A stretch of DNA of 64,000 nucleotides from Isoetes taiwanensis (GCA_021234155.1 JAJEKV010000010.1:9146260-9210259), one strand, 5' to 3'; positions 36,420-47,867 are shown, counted from the first letter of the stretch. Notes: generated by a model from the letters alone, not told the origin. A program made the numbers and translations.

Positions 36420-37250
36420 CTTGATGCAAGCGTTTCTTATTATCTCCAACCGACGTGCATTGAGATCCTTAATGACATTCTTGTGGATTGCAGACGCCGC
36501 TTTTGGAGGAATTCCAACTAGCTACCCATTCCCGAAACCAGCCTTTGCATTGGGACTTTGAAGTTGCACTAAATGGTTCAAACATGTCTCGATTCGACCA
36601 TGGGGTTTCTAAGCATTGACTTTACATGTGTGTTCGGAAGAGATGTCAACATTTCCTCCCCGGCCCGCCATTTTGATGCTAACTCATTTTGACACTTCCT
36701 TTGGACATGCCTTACAAAATGGTTGAGACGCTGACCGGTTTTGCTCTCTCCCCTCGGGACTTTTGTTGGCACATATCTCATTTATGAGCACCATTGTTTA
36801 ATCTCACTAAGCATTTGTGTCTTCACATTTGGGGCCATACCTACAAACCAAATTAAACTAATTTTATCTAAGAATGCATAAAAATACAAAGAAAAAGGAT
36901 TCGTGGATTAACCTAAATACATTAGCAAATAAATTTATTAAGAGTAGTAGGTGAGCTTGGACCCAAGCACTTAGTCCCTCCACTAAGGTGGACGACCATG
37001 CCCCTTGCCCAAGTCTCCCCAAGTTTTTTAAACCTAAACAAAGCATTAAACTTAAACGTATTAAAAATAAATTCCCACCGAATAAGTACAAGGTGTTGGA
37101 TTTGTCGTCGTAAAAGCAACGATTTTGTTAGGAGTTATGCATGCAAAACAAGACATCCAATGGAAAAAAAAATATTAAACTAAGTAAAAAAAACATTGCA
37201 AGGTCGCTCATCGACCTTGCATTAAAAAAAAAAAAACAAAAACAAAGGGA
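36420..37250 (-). other. Unassigned CACTA interior
   Basis: A minus frame of 67 codons (36781-36578: RLNHFVRHVQRKCQNELASK) is basic and helical and might belong to a plant transposase, but I cannot assign it. The rest has only short frames. A-runs occur near 37225. Confidence 0.3.
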
Positions 37251-37259
37251 AGCCGCCCT

Positions 37260-37560
37260 TCATCGTAATAAGAAAATAATAGAGGAAGAATCGAAGAGGG
37301 AAAACTAATGGTGAAAAGAATTCAAGAAGAAGAATGGAGGAGGAGGAGGAGGAAGAAGAAGAAAAGTGGAGGAGGATGATGAAGAAGAAATAGAAGAAGA
37401 AGAAGAAATAGAGGAAGAGATGATGAGAGAAAGGATGTAAGAATTAGGAAAAAGAATATAGAAGAGGGAGGGATTTGGAAGAAGGAAGAAGAAGCAAGAA
37501 TTTGGAAGAGTAAAGAAGCAAGAATAAAAAAAGGCATGGCAAATATGAGGATAGAAACAT
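37260..37560 (+). repeat. GAA/GAG-rich purine repeat
   Basis: Runs of GAAGAAGAAG, GGAGGAGGAGG and GAAGAAATAGAAG on the plus strand. The minus-strand Leu/Phe/Ser-rich frame of 83 codons across it is an artefact of this composition. Confidence 0.8.
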
Positions 37561-37844
37561 TGGAAGGGATCAAAATGGAAAGGGGATGGAAGAATTAATT
37601 AAAAGAGGCCAAGATTGATGAGAATGGGAAGAACAAGAACATAAATCCCTAAAACTTGGAAAAAAACAAGCATGGATTCAAAAAAAGAGATGGTTGATCC
37701 AAGCACATACCTTCTGGAGCTTGCTTGGCAAAGGAAATGGGCTTTAAGACCGATGGGCGCCAAAAATCGCCGGAATAAATGCTTCTCCAAGTTTCTTGCT
37801 TGCTCGAAATAGGTCACGGGTTTTCCGCCCTGTTCCGGAAATAT

Positions 37845-37955
37845 TACAGAGCAACGTCGATAATCGACGTCGCGACGTCGATAATCGACGTTCAGTATAA
37901 ACGTCGATGATCGACGGATATACCGACAAAAAGGTCAATATCGACGTTGGCCAAA
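37845..37955. repeat. Internal cluster of CACTA-type palindromes
   Basis: CGTCGATAATCGACG occurs twice, then CGTCGATGATCGACG and a GGTCAATATCGACG word, followed by an A-run. The words are the same as in the two CACTA ends. It may be the worn right end of a shorter element that starts at 32595, or of another nested copy; no TAGTG terminus is left. Confidence 0.65.
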
Positions 37956-37959
37956 AAAA

Positions 37960-39240
37960 AAAAAAACCCGGCCTGACCTAATGTATTAGGTCATGCATCA
38001 GCTTCGGTCAATCCCTCTACTGTTTTATCAATCCAAAGACTTGAATCAAAGCATTCAAGACTGGTACACAATCTTTTGATCCTTTATCCTTTATCCAATT
38101 ATCAACATTTTGCACAATGCAAACTTGTGCCTACAAAGGTTCGAATTGAAGCAAAAACCCTGACATCCAAAACCCTAGCCGCTTCAAATATTCTTGGTTG
38201 AGGCAACAAGAGCTTGGCCGCTTCACATCTAGTTCTAGGCAAGCATCCCAGGCGTCTTTGGAGCGATCTAAGGTTACTCCTTGTTCATTATCGTTCTTCG
38301 CCCCTTATTTGTAGCTCTTTCTAATGTGAGGATGCAGGATGCCTCGCCCTACTATACGAATAACGCCATTGGAAAGACGTTTCAGAGTATGGTTGATCGT
38401 GTGCCAGCCAGCGTCCACGAAATCCTCAGGAACTATGCGATTCGCGAAGATGAAGCATTAGAGGAAATAGAAGACCAGCTAGATTTTGTTGAAGAAGAAG
38501 AGAGATGAATACAATAGCTTGCGATAATACTGCCGTCATTATTTGGAAGAAGTTGGCAAATTATGTGCGTGGAGCTGAATTTCTTTGAAGGCATTATTGG
38601 ATGTGCTGACGACATTGAGTGTGAGGCTGTTCCTCTTCCACCTTTGAGGCAACCTCACGATCTCGACATTTTTGCGTGATATTTGTACTCTAATCATAGT
38701 ATTTGAGCGACATTGGATAAGTATTTGAGAATATTTGAGCATTTTGTTCAAGTTTTGGATCTTTATAATCAGTTATCTTTTGTTCTAGCATTTCTTATAC
38801 TTATATTCTCATATTCAATCTAAGGATGTTATTGTTAGATAGGCTCTGGTCTTGGATTGAAGTGGGAATAGCAGCATCTCCTCTTGCATATGATTAAGCA
38901 GACTCATCTACATAGCATTGCAAAATCTGAAGATCCTATGCTCAAATTGGAATGTGCAATCTCACGGACATATCGACGAATTGGTTGCGTTCGATGGGGT
39001 CCGTCTCTTGGGGTAGGGTTAGGGCTAATTTAACTCATGGCTTAGATAATGCTCGAGGATAGTTGATGACAATCAAACCAAAAGAGTAGAGAAAGAAAAG
39101 GATGGAGCGATTCTTGTCTAGATGATGATGGTCAAAGCCAAGTATGTCAAGTATTGAAGATGGAGATAAGGGTGGAGCGCCAAAATATTATTACATTTGC
39201 ATGGCTTAGATAAAGACAACATAAATGGTGTATATCCTAG
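37960..39240. other. CACTA interior with one small unassigned frame
   Basis: A plus frame of 75 codons (38281-38508) ends in an acidic tail (EALEEIEDQLDFVEEEER). No domain recognised. A perfect 8-bp inverted pair GACCTAAT/ATTAGGTC lies at about 37974-37991. Confidence 0.35.
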
Positions 39241-39329
39241 TTCCTTTCTTTGGAGAAATTGGACCGAGTGACATGGTCACTAAGCAGGTGCATTGCACGG
39301 GGGAGCTCACGAGAATTAGAATCTCGGGG

Positions 39330-42300
39330 GATTTTTAGGGTCCGTGCTCTGGCGTCAACACCCCCACTCCATGTCAAGTCAATGACGCCAAAGGTCCCGA
39401 ATCGGACCGACAGGAGAGGGCCTCCAAAACGTAAACCCCCGTGGGTTGCCGCCCCTGGAAGGGTTTGGCGTTTTGGGGCCGAGACTTGGTCTGCTGCACT
39501 TGGGACTGGCGGGGCCGCAGTAGAATATGGAGCAAGGGAACCGGCCGAGCGGAGTTTGGGCCATCCTCCCCCGATGTGTAAAAGTAGAAGTCGGGGCTTA
39601 GACATTCATAAATTTGCAATTAATGCATTGTGCTAACATAAATTCTGATTTTTGCCGTTTGGATTCTAATCCATCTCCCTAGACAACCCAATTTTGAAAT
39701 TTTCTGGAGAAGGTCTAGGTCAAAGGGTTAGATTAGAATCCGCCGGGCAGCTCGCTGGGTGGCAACCGAAGCCGCACCCTTCCCCAAGTCAAACGAGGCC
39801 AGGACCTTGCAGGGATCCCTCACAAGAGGGGAGAGTCCGGACCCCAAGAGGCGGGGATCCAAAAAGTTTCGAGGCAGCCCTTCCTCGGGCGCCCCGAGGG
39901 GACGCTAATGACCACCCTCCCGGAGCCCGGTGCCCCCTATCCCGACCGTTGGATCCTCCGTTCGGGGGCCCCTTGGGGAAGGCCCAAAGATTCCGATGAC
40001 GGCAGGAGAACTTGTCAAAAACCCTTGGGCGCCCCCGAGGTGGGCCTTGTAGAAACCGCAGTTGTCTTGTCGTTCGAACGGGCGGGAGGCTCGAATAACA
40101 AATCGACCGCCAAATCGTCCAGAAATGGCGAAATTACCCTAGGGAGCAAGTTACAAGGTGGGTTTTGCAAAGAAAAACACTCCGCCCTCCTCCACACAAG
40201 ATCCCCGCATCCACATCCTAGGCCAATTGACTACGAAAGTGTGATGGAAGTGAGCTACTTTGGCTTCTTGGAGGTCGGGTGGTCTTTGGCCACGGAACTT
40301 GGTCCCCGGGGCAATGTTGACGTTTCAGGAGTCCATTGGCAGCCAAATCGCACTCACGGAGAGGGGGGGAGGTCCCGTCGGCCCCCGGGGCCTTGGGAGA
40401 GGAAATTCGGGCAAGCGGCAGGGGGATTTTAGGGTTCGTGCTCCGACGCCAACACCCCCCTCCACGTCAAGTCCGGCAAGGTCCCCGACCGACCATCTCG
40501 ACAGGAGAGGGCCTCCAAAACGTAAACCCCGTGGGTTGCCGGGTTCTAGAAGGGTTTGCGTTTTGGGGGGAGACTTGGTCCTGTTGCACTTGGGACTGGC
40601 CGGTGAAGCCGCAGTCGGAGAATGCGGAGCAAGGGGAACTGGCGGAGCAGAGTTTGGGCCTGTCCCCTCCTCCCGATGTGGCAAGTAGAAGTCGAGGGGG
40701 GCTTTTTGCGGTGGCAAGACATTCATAAATTCGCAATTAATGCATTGTACGAAAATAAATTCTGATTTTTGCCACTGGATTCCTAATCCATCTCCACAAT
40801 GACCCAATTTTGAAATTTTGGAGAAGGTCTAGGTCAAGGGTTAGCATTAGAAGCGGCGGGGCAGCCCGCTGTGGCAACCAGCCGGGCACCCTTCCCTAAG
40901 TCAAACGAGACCGGGGACCTTGCGGGGGATCCCTCACAAGAGGGAGAGTGGGACCCCAAGAGGCGGGATCCAAAAAGGTTCCCCGAGGCAGCCCTTCCCT
41001 GGCGGCGCCTCCTGGGTGCACGCTAATGACCACCCTCCCGGGAGGTTCCCCTATCCGGCCAGATTGGATCCTCCATTCAGGGGCCCCTCTTCGGGAAGGC
41101 CCAAAAAGATTCAGTCGGTCTGGGAGAACTTGTCAAACCGCGGGCGCCCGAGGTCGGCCTTGTAGAAACCGTCTTGTCTTGTCGTTCGGCACCGGGAGGC
41201 TCCGGAATGGCAAATCTACCCTGCCAAATCGTCCGGAATGGCGAAATTACCCTAGAGAGCAAGTTACAAGGTCGGTTTTGCAAAAGAAAGAAACACTCAT
41301 GCCCTCCACGACAGTATCCCGCATCCACATCCTAGGCCAATTGACTACGAGTGTGATGGAAGTGAGCTACTTTGGCGCTTCTTGGAGGTCGGGTGGTCTT
41401 CTGGCCACGGAACTTGGTCCCCAGGGCAATGTCGATGTTCTGAGTCCATTGGCAGAGCCAAATCGCGATTCCGGAGAGGGGAGGTTGCCCGTCCGTCCCC
41501 AGGGCCTTGGGGAGAGGAAAGGGCAAAAAGCGGCACCGGGATTTTAGGGTCCGAGCTCGATCAACACCCCCACTCCACGTCAAGTCACGGCGCCAAGGTC
41601 CCGCCGAGATCGACAAGGAGAGGGCCTCAAAAAGCGTAAACCCCCGTGGGTTGCCGTGTTCTAGAAGGGTTTGCGTTTTGGGGCCGAGACTTGGTCCATT
41701 GCACTTGGGACCTGGCCCAGAAGCCGCACTGGCCAGAGAACGGACAAGGGGAACCGGCGGGGCGGGGAGTTTGGGCCTGTCCTCCTCCGATGTGGCAATT
41801 AGAAGTGAGGGGGCTTTTGCAATGTGGCAAGACATTCATAAATTCGCAATTAATGCATTGTACGAAAATAAATTCTGATTTTTTTGCACCTGGATTCCTA
41901 GTCCATCAAAATACACAGCCCAATTTTGAAATTTTAGGAGAAGGTCTAGGTCAAAGGGTTAGCATTAGAGCGGTCGGGCAGCGGCGTTGTGGCAACCGAG
42001 GCTGGCACCCTTCCCCAAGTCAAACGAGGCGGGACCTTGCGGGGATCCCTCACAAGAGGGGAGAGTCCAGGACCCCAAGAGGCGGGATCCAAAAAGTTCC
42101 GAGGCAGCCCTTCTCGGCGGCTCCCCTGGGCTGCGCTGACTTAATGACCACCCTCCGGAGCCCGGTTCCCGTGATCCACCGTTGGATCCTCCGTTCAAGG
42201 GCCCCTCTTGGGGAAGGCCCAAAGATTCCAGATCGGCCAGGAGAACTTGTCAAACGGCAAGGCCCCGAGGTTGACCTTGTAGAAACCAAGTAGTTGTCTT

Positions 42301-43300
42301 GTCGTTCGAGACGCAGGGAGGCTCGGAATGGCAAATCGACCGCCAAATCGTCCAGGAATGGCGAAATTACCTAAGGGAGCAAGTTACAAGGTCGGCTTTG
42401 CAAAGAAAGAAACACTCATGCCCTCCACGACAAAGATCCCCGTGATCCACATCCTAGGCCAATTGACTACGAGTGTGATGGAAGTGAGCCGCCTGGCGCT
42501 TCTTGGAGGTCGGGTGGTCTTCTCGCCACGGAACTTAGTCCCGAGCAATGTCGACGTTCGAGTCCATTGGCAGAGCCAAATCGCATTCCCGGAGAGGGAG
42601 GTCGCCTCGTCCGATCCCCGTGGCCTTGGGAGAGGAAATTCGGGGCAAGCAGCTTCCGGAACGATTTTAGGGTCCGAAGCTCGGCATCAACACCCCCACT
42701 CCACGTCAAGTCACGGCGGCAAGGTCCCGCCCGGAGAATCGACAAGGAGAGGGCCTCCAAAACGTAAACCCCGTGGGTTGCCGTGTTCTAGAAGGGTTTA
42801 TGTTTTGGGGGCGAGACTTGGTCTCTTGCACTTGGGACTGGCCCGAAGCCGCAGCCCAGAATACGGAGCAAGGGAACTGACGGGAGCGGAGTTTGGGCCT
42901 GTCCTCCTCCCGATGTGGCAAGTAGAAGTCTGGGGCTTTTGCGATGGCAAGACATTCATAAATTCACAATTAATGTATTGTAACGAAAATAAATTCTGAT
43001 TTTTAAGGTTTGGATTCCTAATCCATCTCCAAAGACACACCCAATTTTGAAATTTTCCGGAGAAGGTCTAGGTCAAAGGGTTAGCATTAGAGCGGTGGGG
43101 CAGCCCGCTGGCAACCGAAGCCGCACCCTTCCCAAGTCAAACGAGGCCGGGACCTTGCGGGGATCCTCACAAGAGGGGAGAGTCGGACCCCAAGAGGCGG
43201 GATCAAAAAAGTTCAGGCAGACCCTTCTGGCGGCGCTCCCGGGTTGCACGCTAATGACCACCCTCCCGGAGCCCGGTTCCCCTATCCGACCATTGGATAG
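39330..43300 (+). repeat. Tandem array of about 1.1-kb units
   Basis: About 3.6 head-to-tail units. The landmark GATTTTAGGGTCC (with small variants) is at about 39330, 40426, 41539 and 42663, giving periods near 1096, 1113 and 1124. In each unit the same order follows: CAACACCCCC, GAGGGCCTCCAAAACGTAAA, GAGACTTGGTC, ACATTCATAAATT, GAGAAGGTCTAGGTCAA, then GGGATCCCTCACAAGAGG. Units differ by many one-base indels in G and C runs. Open frames on both strands repeat with the units but shift frame between them and have no known motif. Bases 43300-43480 contain shuffled pieces of the same unit. Confidence 0.9.
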
Positions 43301-43529
43301 GGGAACAAGGGGAACGGTCGAGAATACGGAGCAAGGGGAACTGACGGAGCGGCACCCTTCCCCAATTCGAACGAGTCCAGGACTTTGCGTGGAGGCCTCA
43401 AGGGAGGGTAGAGGCCATACCCCAAGAGACGGACCAAGTGTCAATTTCTCCAAAGAGGGTAGAGGCCATTCGGGCAGTCAGGTGATTGGACTTCACCCTT
43501 ATGTCCGGAATGTCTAGGTGGCATATGTT

Positions 43530-44010
43530 GGAGCCCGCGTGGAAGAAATTGCTTATGGAAGTTGCAATATTATTGTTGCATCTACCATAATATATCTCCC
43601 TTCAATTTTCCGCCTAAAGAAATCTTCTTGGTCCTTTTTTGCCTCGACGAAATCACAATTGGTAGCTTCTGGATTCTCGATAGAGCTGTTAATAAAAGCA
43701 GCAAGGTTTCCATGTAATTGCGGACGACCATCAATGTATTTCAAATCTTTGCTGTTATCGGGTCTGGCTATTCTTCGTGCATTAGAATTTAGGCCATAGA
43801 TGAGCATGCATGACCGTGCTTACTCAATTTATGCCAAGCCTTCGAAGTTGTATTCGGGACCTACATATGGCATCAAAGGAACACTCGTGCCATCTTTGAC
43901 TTTTATATTTGTCATAATATATAATCGGACCAGCACCGGGGACGACTAGTTTTAATCAAGCACGCCTACCCAATATGTAAATGGCTCCCCATAAATAATT
44001 GGCTTACCTC
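43530..44010 (-). pseudogene. SET-domain-like gene fragment captured in the CACTA
   Basis: The minus strand reads KVKDGTSVPLMPYVGPEY, then DNSKDLKYIDGRPQLHGN and LAAFINSSIENPEATNCDF, then VEAKKDQEDFF and IEGRYIMVDA. The FINSS..NC element resembles the NH-C core of SET methyltransferase-type folds, and the wording recalls SET-like proteins of plants. There are stops between the pieces. The part from 44330 to 44010 may be its upstream remains. It lies inside the CACTA, so capture is likely. The family assignment is tentative. Confidence 0.45.
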
Positions 44011-44329
44011 TAGGCCATATAACGAATTTTTTACGATCACCATGCAGAAAAGGCTTTAGCAAATGGACTAGTTCGTGGAATGCTATTTTCTTCCACGAAT
44101 CTAGTACATTCAATTGTGGTGAACGTTGTTATTTCCTAGAATCATGGCTACGACCATCGCCTGACCGAAGTTCTATCGCGTAATGGGATACTCTTTGCGA
44201 AGTTGATGGCTTTCTTTTTGCGGGTTCTCTATGAAAGCATTTATGGTGTCAATATCATCTGCTTCCAAGGACAACATGGCCCCAAAATCTACATATTGCT
44301 TCGAGCTCACTTCATTCTCGGTTTCTTCC

Positions 44330-44850
44330 TAAGAAAATGCAAGTAAAATAAGTTGAGATGTCGATTCAAGCACGTGAGAGTAGTTGAGCCGCACTCGTTG
44401 GAATATCCGACATGTGCATCCGAGAGCAGTGGATTTATCGACCATTCACCGTATTTCTCATCCGTTTTATTTGTCCTTTGCACATCGCGCAATTGCAATA
44501 AAGCCGCTCTGTCAAGTACAACTGAAAAAAAGTTTATTAGGATATAAAGTTGGCAATCATTGAAAACATGTTTCTAGTACATACGCCGGGTGGCATTCAT
44601 TTAGGTGCATGCCACTAAGGTTGCGGGGAAGACTCGGATCGGCCGGGTCTAAGTGGACTATTTGTGGCAATTGTTGGAGTAACATCTTTTTGCGATCGCC
44701 ATTTAACAATCTTTGCGGCTTTTTTGTTGCATTTTACGTTCATGGTCGGCCGACGTTTGTCCATGTTGTTTACTACAAGCAAAAAATGTTAATAAAACTA
44801 ATTTAATGTATTAATGTGACTTTAGATCTATTTGATTGAGCCCACGAACT
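44330..44850. other. CACTA interior without a recognised gene
   Basis: Only short frames on both strands, none with a motif. No repeats visible. Confidence 0.35.
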
Positions 44851-44851
44851 T

Positions 44852-45265
44852 CGATACATCTAGTCCTCTCCATTCAGGATGGCCGACCAGTACATGCCTT
44901 GATCACGCAACCCTAAACCCATATTGTAATGTTTAGCAACCACTAATTGTGGGGCTGAACCCGATACACCTAGTCCTCTCCATTGAGATGGAGCCACCGA
45001 TACCTTGATCATGCTACCCTTCATACAATTTGTAATATTTATAGACAATATGATTGAGGTAGGCTCGAACCCGATACACGTAGTCCTCTCCATTCGAGAT
45101 GGAGCCGACCAATACCTTTGATCAAGTTACCCCACACTTTTCGAAAATTTATAGACAATATGATTGAGGTAGGCTGAACCCGATACTATAGTCCTCTCCA
45201 TTCGGGATGGAGCTGACCAGTATCTGGATCAACCTACCCCACACTTTTGTAAAACATTTTTTAAA
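44852..45265 (+). repeat. Tandem repeat, about 4 units of 110 bp
   Basis: Units start CGATACANNTAGTCCTCTCC at 44852, 44962 and 45072, and CGATACTATAGTCCTCTCC at 45181. They contain GATGGAGCCGACCA and, in the middle ones, TATAGACAATATGATTGAGG. Spacing is 110, 110 and 109. The array lies inside the right end of the CACTA element. Confidence 0.9.
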
Positions 45266-45454
45266 GAACTTTTTGCTTTAATCAATATCTATGAGGAATT
45301 AATGGTATGAACATGATAAACTTAGTGTTAATGCAAGATCTTACCTTATGAAGAGAGAAAACACGCCCATGCGGCCAAGAACTCTCAAGAGGTCGACTAC
45401 AACAACAATGAAATGAAGATAAATACCCTCTACCGAGGGTTCCCGCAAAAAAAA

Positions 45455-45906
45455 ATCGATCATCGGCGTTCATCGTCGATCATCGGCGTTCAACTGCGTG
45501 GAAAGGCATGCCTAGCAAGGCGACCGTCGGCCTCGGCGGACTAACGCATTCAACGTCATCTGGTACTAGCGTCGATGATGACGCGTTCCATACTTGCCGC
45601 CACGCTGGTATTTGAAGGGGACTTCGTAGGCATCGGCCATTACGTATGCCATGTCATCATCGACACAATGTCGATGATCGGCGCCGCCCACGCGCACAAC
45701 CACGCCGCCGAGGCACCCGGTCGTAGGCATGCCACGAGGCCAAAGGACCACGTCACTCAAGCGGCGCCGATAATCGGCGTTCAGCGGTCACCGGTCGATG
45801 TTTGGATAGTCGCGTGAAACGATCGACGTTGACCGTCGATTGTCTACCCGTTTAGGTCGACAATCGACGGACAAATGTCGATTATCGACGTTGATCCCTT
45901 GTAGTG
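45455..45906. repeat. Right subterminal region, copy 1, with an inner TAGTG end
   Basis: GC-rich, with TCGATCATCGGCG, TCGATGATCGGCG and TCGACAATCGACG words. It ends GATCCCTTGTAGTG at 45906, exactly like the true right end of the CACTA, but is followed by AAATAAG. It aligns over about 450 bp with 46505-46959. Confidence 0.8.
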
Positions 45907-46500
45907 AAATAAGAAGAGGCATGCGAAGCTCCACATATTCTTTCTGTGCGAAGCCAAAAAATCGTCCTCATAATATAAGGCATAAGCAACCAGAACATAG
46001 CATAATTCCAAAGCTAACCTACAAATAAACTCTGCATAAACTACAAATGGCATCAGGAGTTGAGCTATTTAGAGTAGAACTATATGGCTAACTAAACTAT
46101 TCAGAAAATAAACTCACTTGAGGCCACGAATTCCATTAATTTTTCACCAACTTTATGGCAAAACACAACAACAAACCTGAAACCATGGGAAGAACTTAAG
46201 AATGTGGGAATGCAAAAACTGAATATCTGAATATGATTACGCCCCGGATAAAACATTTTAAAAAGCTCTCATTGGATATGTGCAAAAGCACCAACTCCTA
46301 GTACATAATAAGCAGCTACTCTGCATCCAAATTTGAACACTCATATCCAAAACACCTAAATGGTTCTCTAGTTTCACAAACGGTCCTGGAACTAAAGCAA
46401 AAAACAAAGGCTCTAATCCATTTGCAGTTGAAATAAGAAAAGTGGAGAAATACATGAGATTACTGATTTGATAGTATCATATAGCAAAGCTGCTCAAATA
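45907..46500. other. Spacer between the two CACTA right-end copies
   Basis: About 590 bp of AT-rich DNA without CACTA words, genes or repeats. It separates two near-identical terminal regions. Confidence 0.5.
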
Positions 46501-46504
46501 GAAT

Positions 46505-46959
46505 CGACCTCCACACCATGTCGATCATCGACGTTCAACACCACGTAGGCATGCCTAGCGGGCGACCACGTCGGCCTCGGCCAGACCACGCATTCAACGT
46601 CATCTCGACACAACGTCGATGATCGACGTTTCACGCCACGCACACAGCCACGCTGGCGCTGGGGGACCACGTAGGCATCGGCCAGGCCACGCATGCCATG
46701 TCATCATCGACACAACGTCGATGATCGACGTTCTACGCCACGCGCACAGCCACGCGGCCGTCGGGCGACCAGGTAGGCATGCCACGAGGTCAAAGGCGAC
46801 ACGTCACTCCAACTGAGCGTCGATAATCAACGATCAATGGTCACCGGTCGACGTTTGACTGGTCAACGTAGACGATCGACGTTGACCGTCGATTGTCTAC
46901 CCGTTTAGGTCGACAATCGACGGACAAAGGTCGATTATCGACGTTGATCCCTTGTAGTG
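46505..46959. repeat. Right subterminal region, copy 2 (true right end)
   Basis: Same order of palindromes as copy 1 (CAACGTCGATGATCGACG, TCGACAATCGACGG, TCGATTATCGACG), ending CCCTTGTAGTG at 46959. It is followed by the AAT duplication and then by the right half of the interrupted 247-bp repeat. Confidence 0.85.
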
Positions 46960-46962
46960 AAT

Positions 46963-46999
46963 TTAATATCGAATTCAAACAAAAATCGAAGAGAGATCG
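46963..46999 (+). repeat. 247-bp direct repeat, copy 2 (right part)
   Basis: TTAATATCGAATTCAAAC up to AGAGAGATCG continues the repeat broken at 32594 and matches copy 1 at 32343-32378. After this the sequence differs from copy 1. Confidence 0.75.
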
Positions 47000-47052
47000 T
47001 GCGAGGCATCGTGATATCACAGTAGGGGGATCGAGCAATGTTCTTGGAGACC

Positions 47053-47241
47053 GGGGGATGAACTCTGTTTGTATACGGTGCGGGCATCGCATAATGAAAG
47101 TAGGGGATGAACTCTGTTTGTATACGGTGCGGGGCATCGATACGAGTAGGGGATGAACTCCTGTTTGTATCTGGGGATGAACTCTGTTTGTATCACGGGG
47201 ATGAGCTGCTGTTTATATACGGTGCAGGCATCGACAAGGTC
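47053..47241 (+). repeat. Minisatellite in the LINE 3' part
   Basis: Five units starting GGGGATGAACTCTGTTTGTA (with variants) near 47054, 47103, 47149, 47173 and 47198. Long units of about 46-50 bp end in CGGTGCGGGCATCG, and two short units of 24 bp lack that part. Confidence 0.85.
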
Positions 47242-47612
47242 AGGTGGGATCTCCCACTCCCAGCACTGATGGACAAAGAAGAGACACTCACAGACGTAGT
47301 GAAAGCTATAAAAGAAATGATAATAAGACACCAGGGGGTGCACAAAAGAGAGGGCTAATAATCCGAAAAGCACCACGGATGAGGCGGATCAGAGAAGCCC
47401 ACAAAGTACAGTTCAAAACTATTTATAGCGATGCATTTGTGTATGGCCAAGAAGCCAGCTATAAGCACAATGCGGGTAATATAAAGAACAAGAGAAGCCC
47501 GCTAGATGGCTACATAAAACCTATCGTCTGTTTTGCTGGTAGCACCCTTTGGGAGCTCGCGGGGATGCTACACACAAGTCCGGGGGGCCTCACCACCGAG
47601 GGACGTTAATGT

Positions 47613-47642
47613 ATATTCTATTCTATTCTATTCTATTCTATA
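47613..47642 (+). repeat. TATTC microsatellite, LINE tail
   Basis: Five to six TATTC repeats at the end of the LINE 3' part, followed by AGACATAA, which resembles the sequence left of the LINE start. Confidence 0.8.
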
Positions 47643-47867
47643 AGACATAATTATGAAAAACACTTATTTCTCTATTCTCAAACGGGGTCCAAATGAGATT
47701 GCACTCCTTTGAAATGCACTCACACGTACAATGAAACAAAACAAATTTGTTATTTATAACATGCAATCTCAAAACTTTCAATCAATGTAACCCATCTATG
47801 ATTCCAAATTAGCAGCGTAACATGCTATACTATGTCCTATGATAGATCAGATTCGTGGGTTACTGTT

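Larger units (their letters stand above)
32595..46959. mobile_element. CACTA (En/Spm-type) transposon, 14.4 kb
   Basis: The left end CACTACAAAAACG and right end GATCCCTTGTAGTG give the inverted CACTACAA terminus with AAT duplications. The unbroken target is preserved in the neighbouring repeat copy, so the boundaries are firm. Both subterminal regions are filled with palindromic TCGATNATCGA words, as expected for transposase binding sites. I find no clear transposase. The interior holds unassigned frames, a kinase-like relic, a SET-like relic, a 1.1-kb tandem array and a 110-bp tandem array, so it is probably a non-autonomous carrier element. A second right-end sequence lies at 45906, so the structure may be compound. 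Confidence 0.85.
47000..47642 (+). pseudogene. LINE, 3' part and 3' tail
   Basis: Plus-strand remains of the LINE C-terminus and 3' end. A frame reads KVRWDLPLPALMDKEETLTD followed by VVKAIKEMIIRHQG (47240-47340), then non-coding DNA. It ends in a TATTC microsatellite tail (47613-47642), the kind of tail found on RTE-like elements. Its assignment to the same copy as 29859-32155 rests on strand, order and the nested structure. It begins with a five-unit minisatellite, listed separately. Confidence 0.55.

Noticed and set aside
37322-37573. Hydrophobic minus frame that looks like a membrane protein
   Set aside because: Arises from the GAA/GAG-rich repeat on the other strand.
39237-43040. Many Pro/Arg/Gly-rich frames of 80-220 codons on both strands
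   Set aside because: They recur with the 1.1-kb unit, change frame from unit to unit and show no motif.
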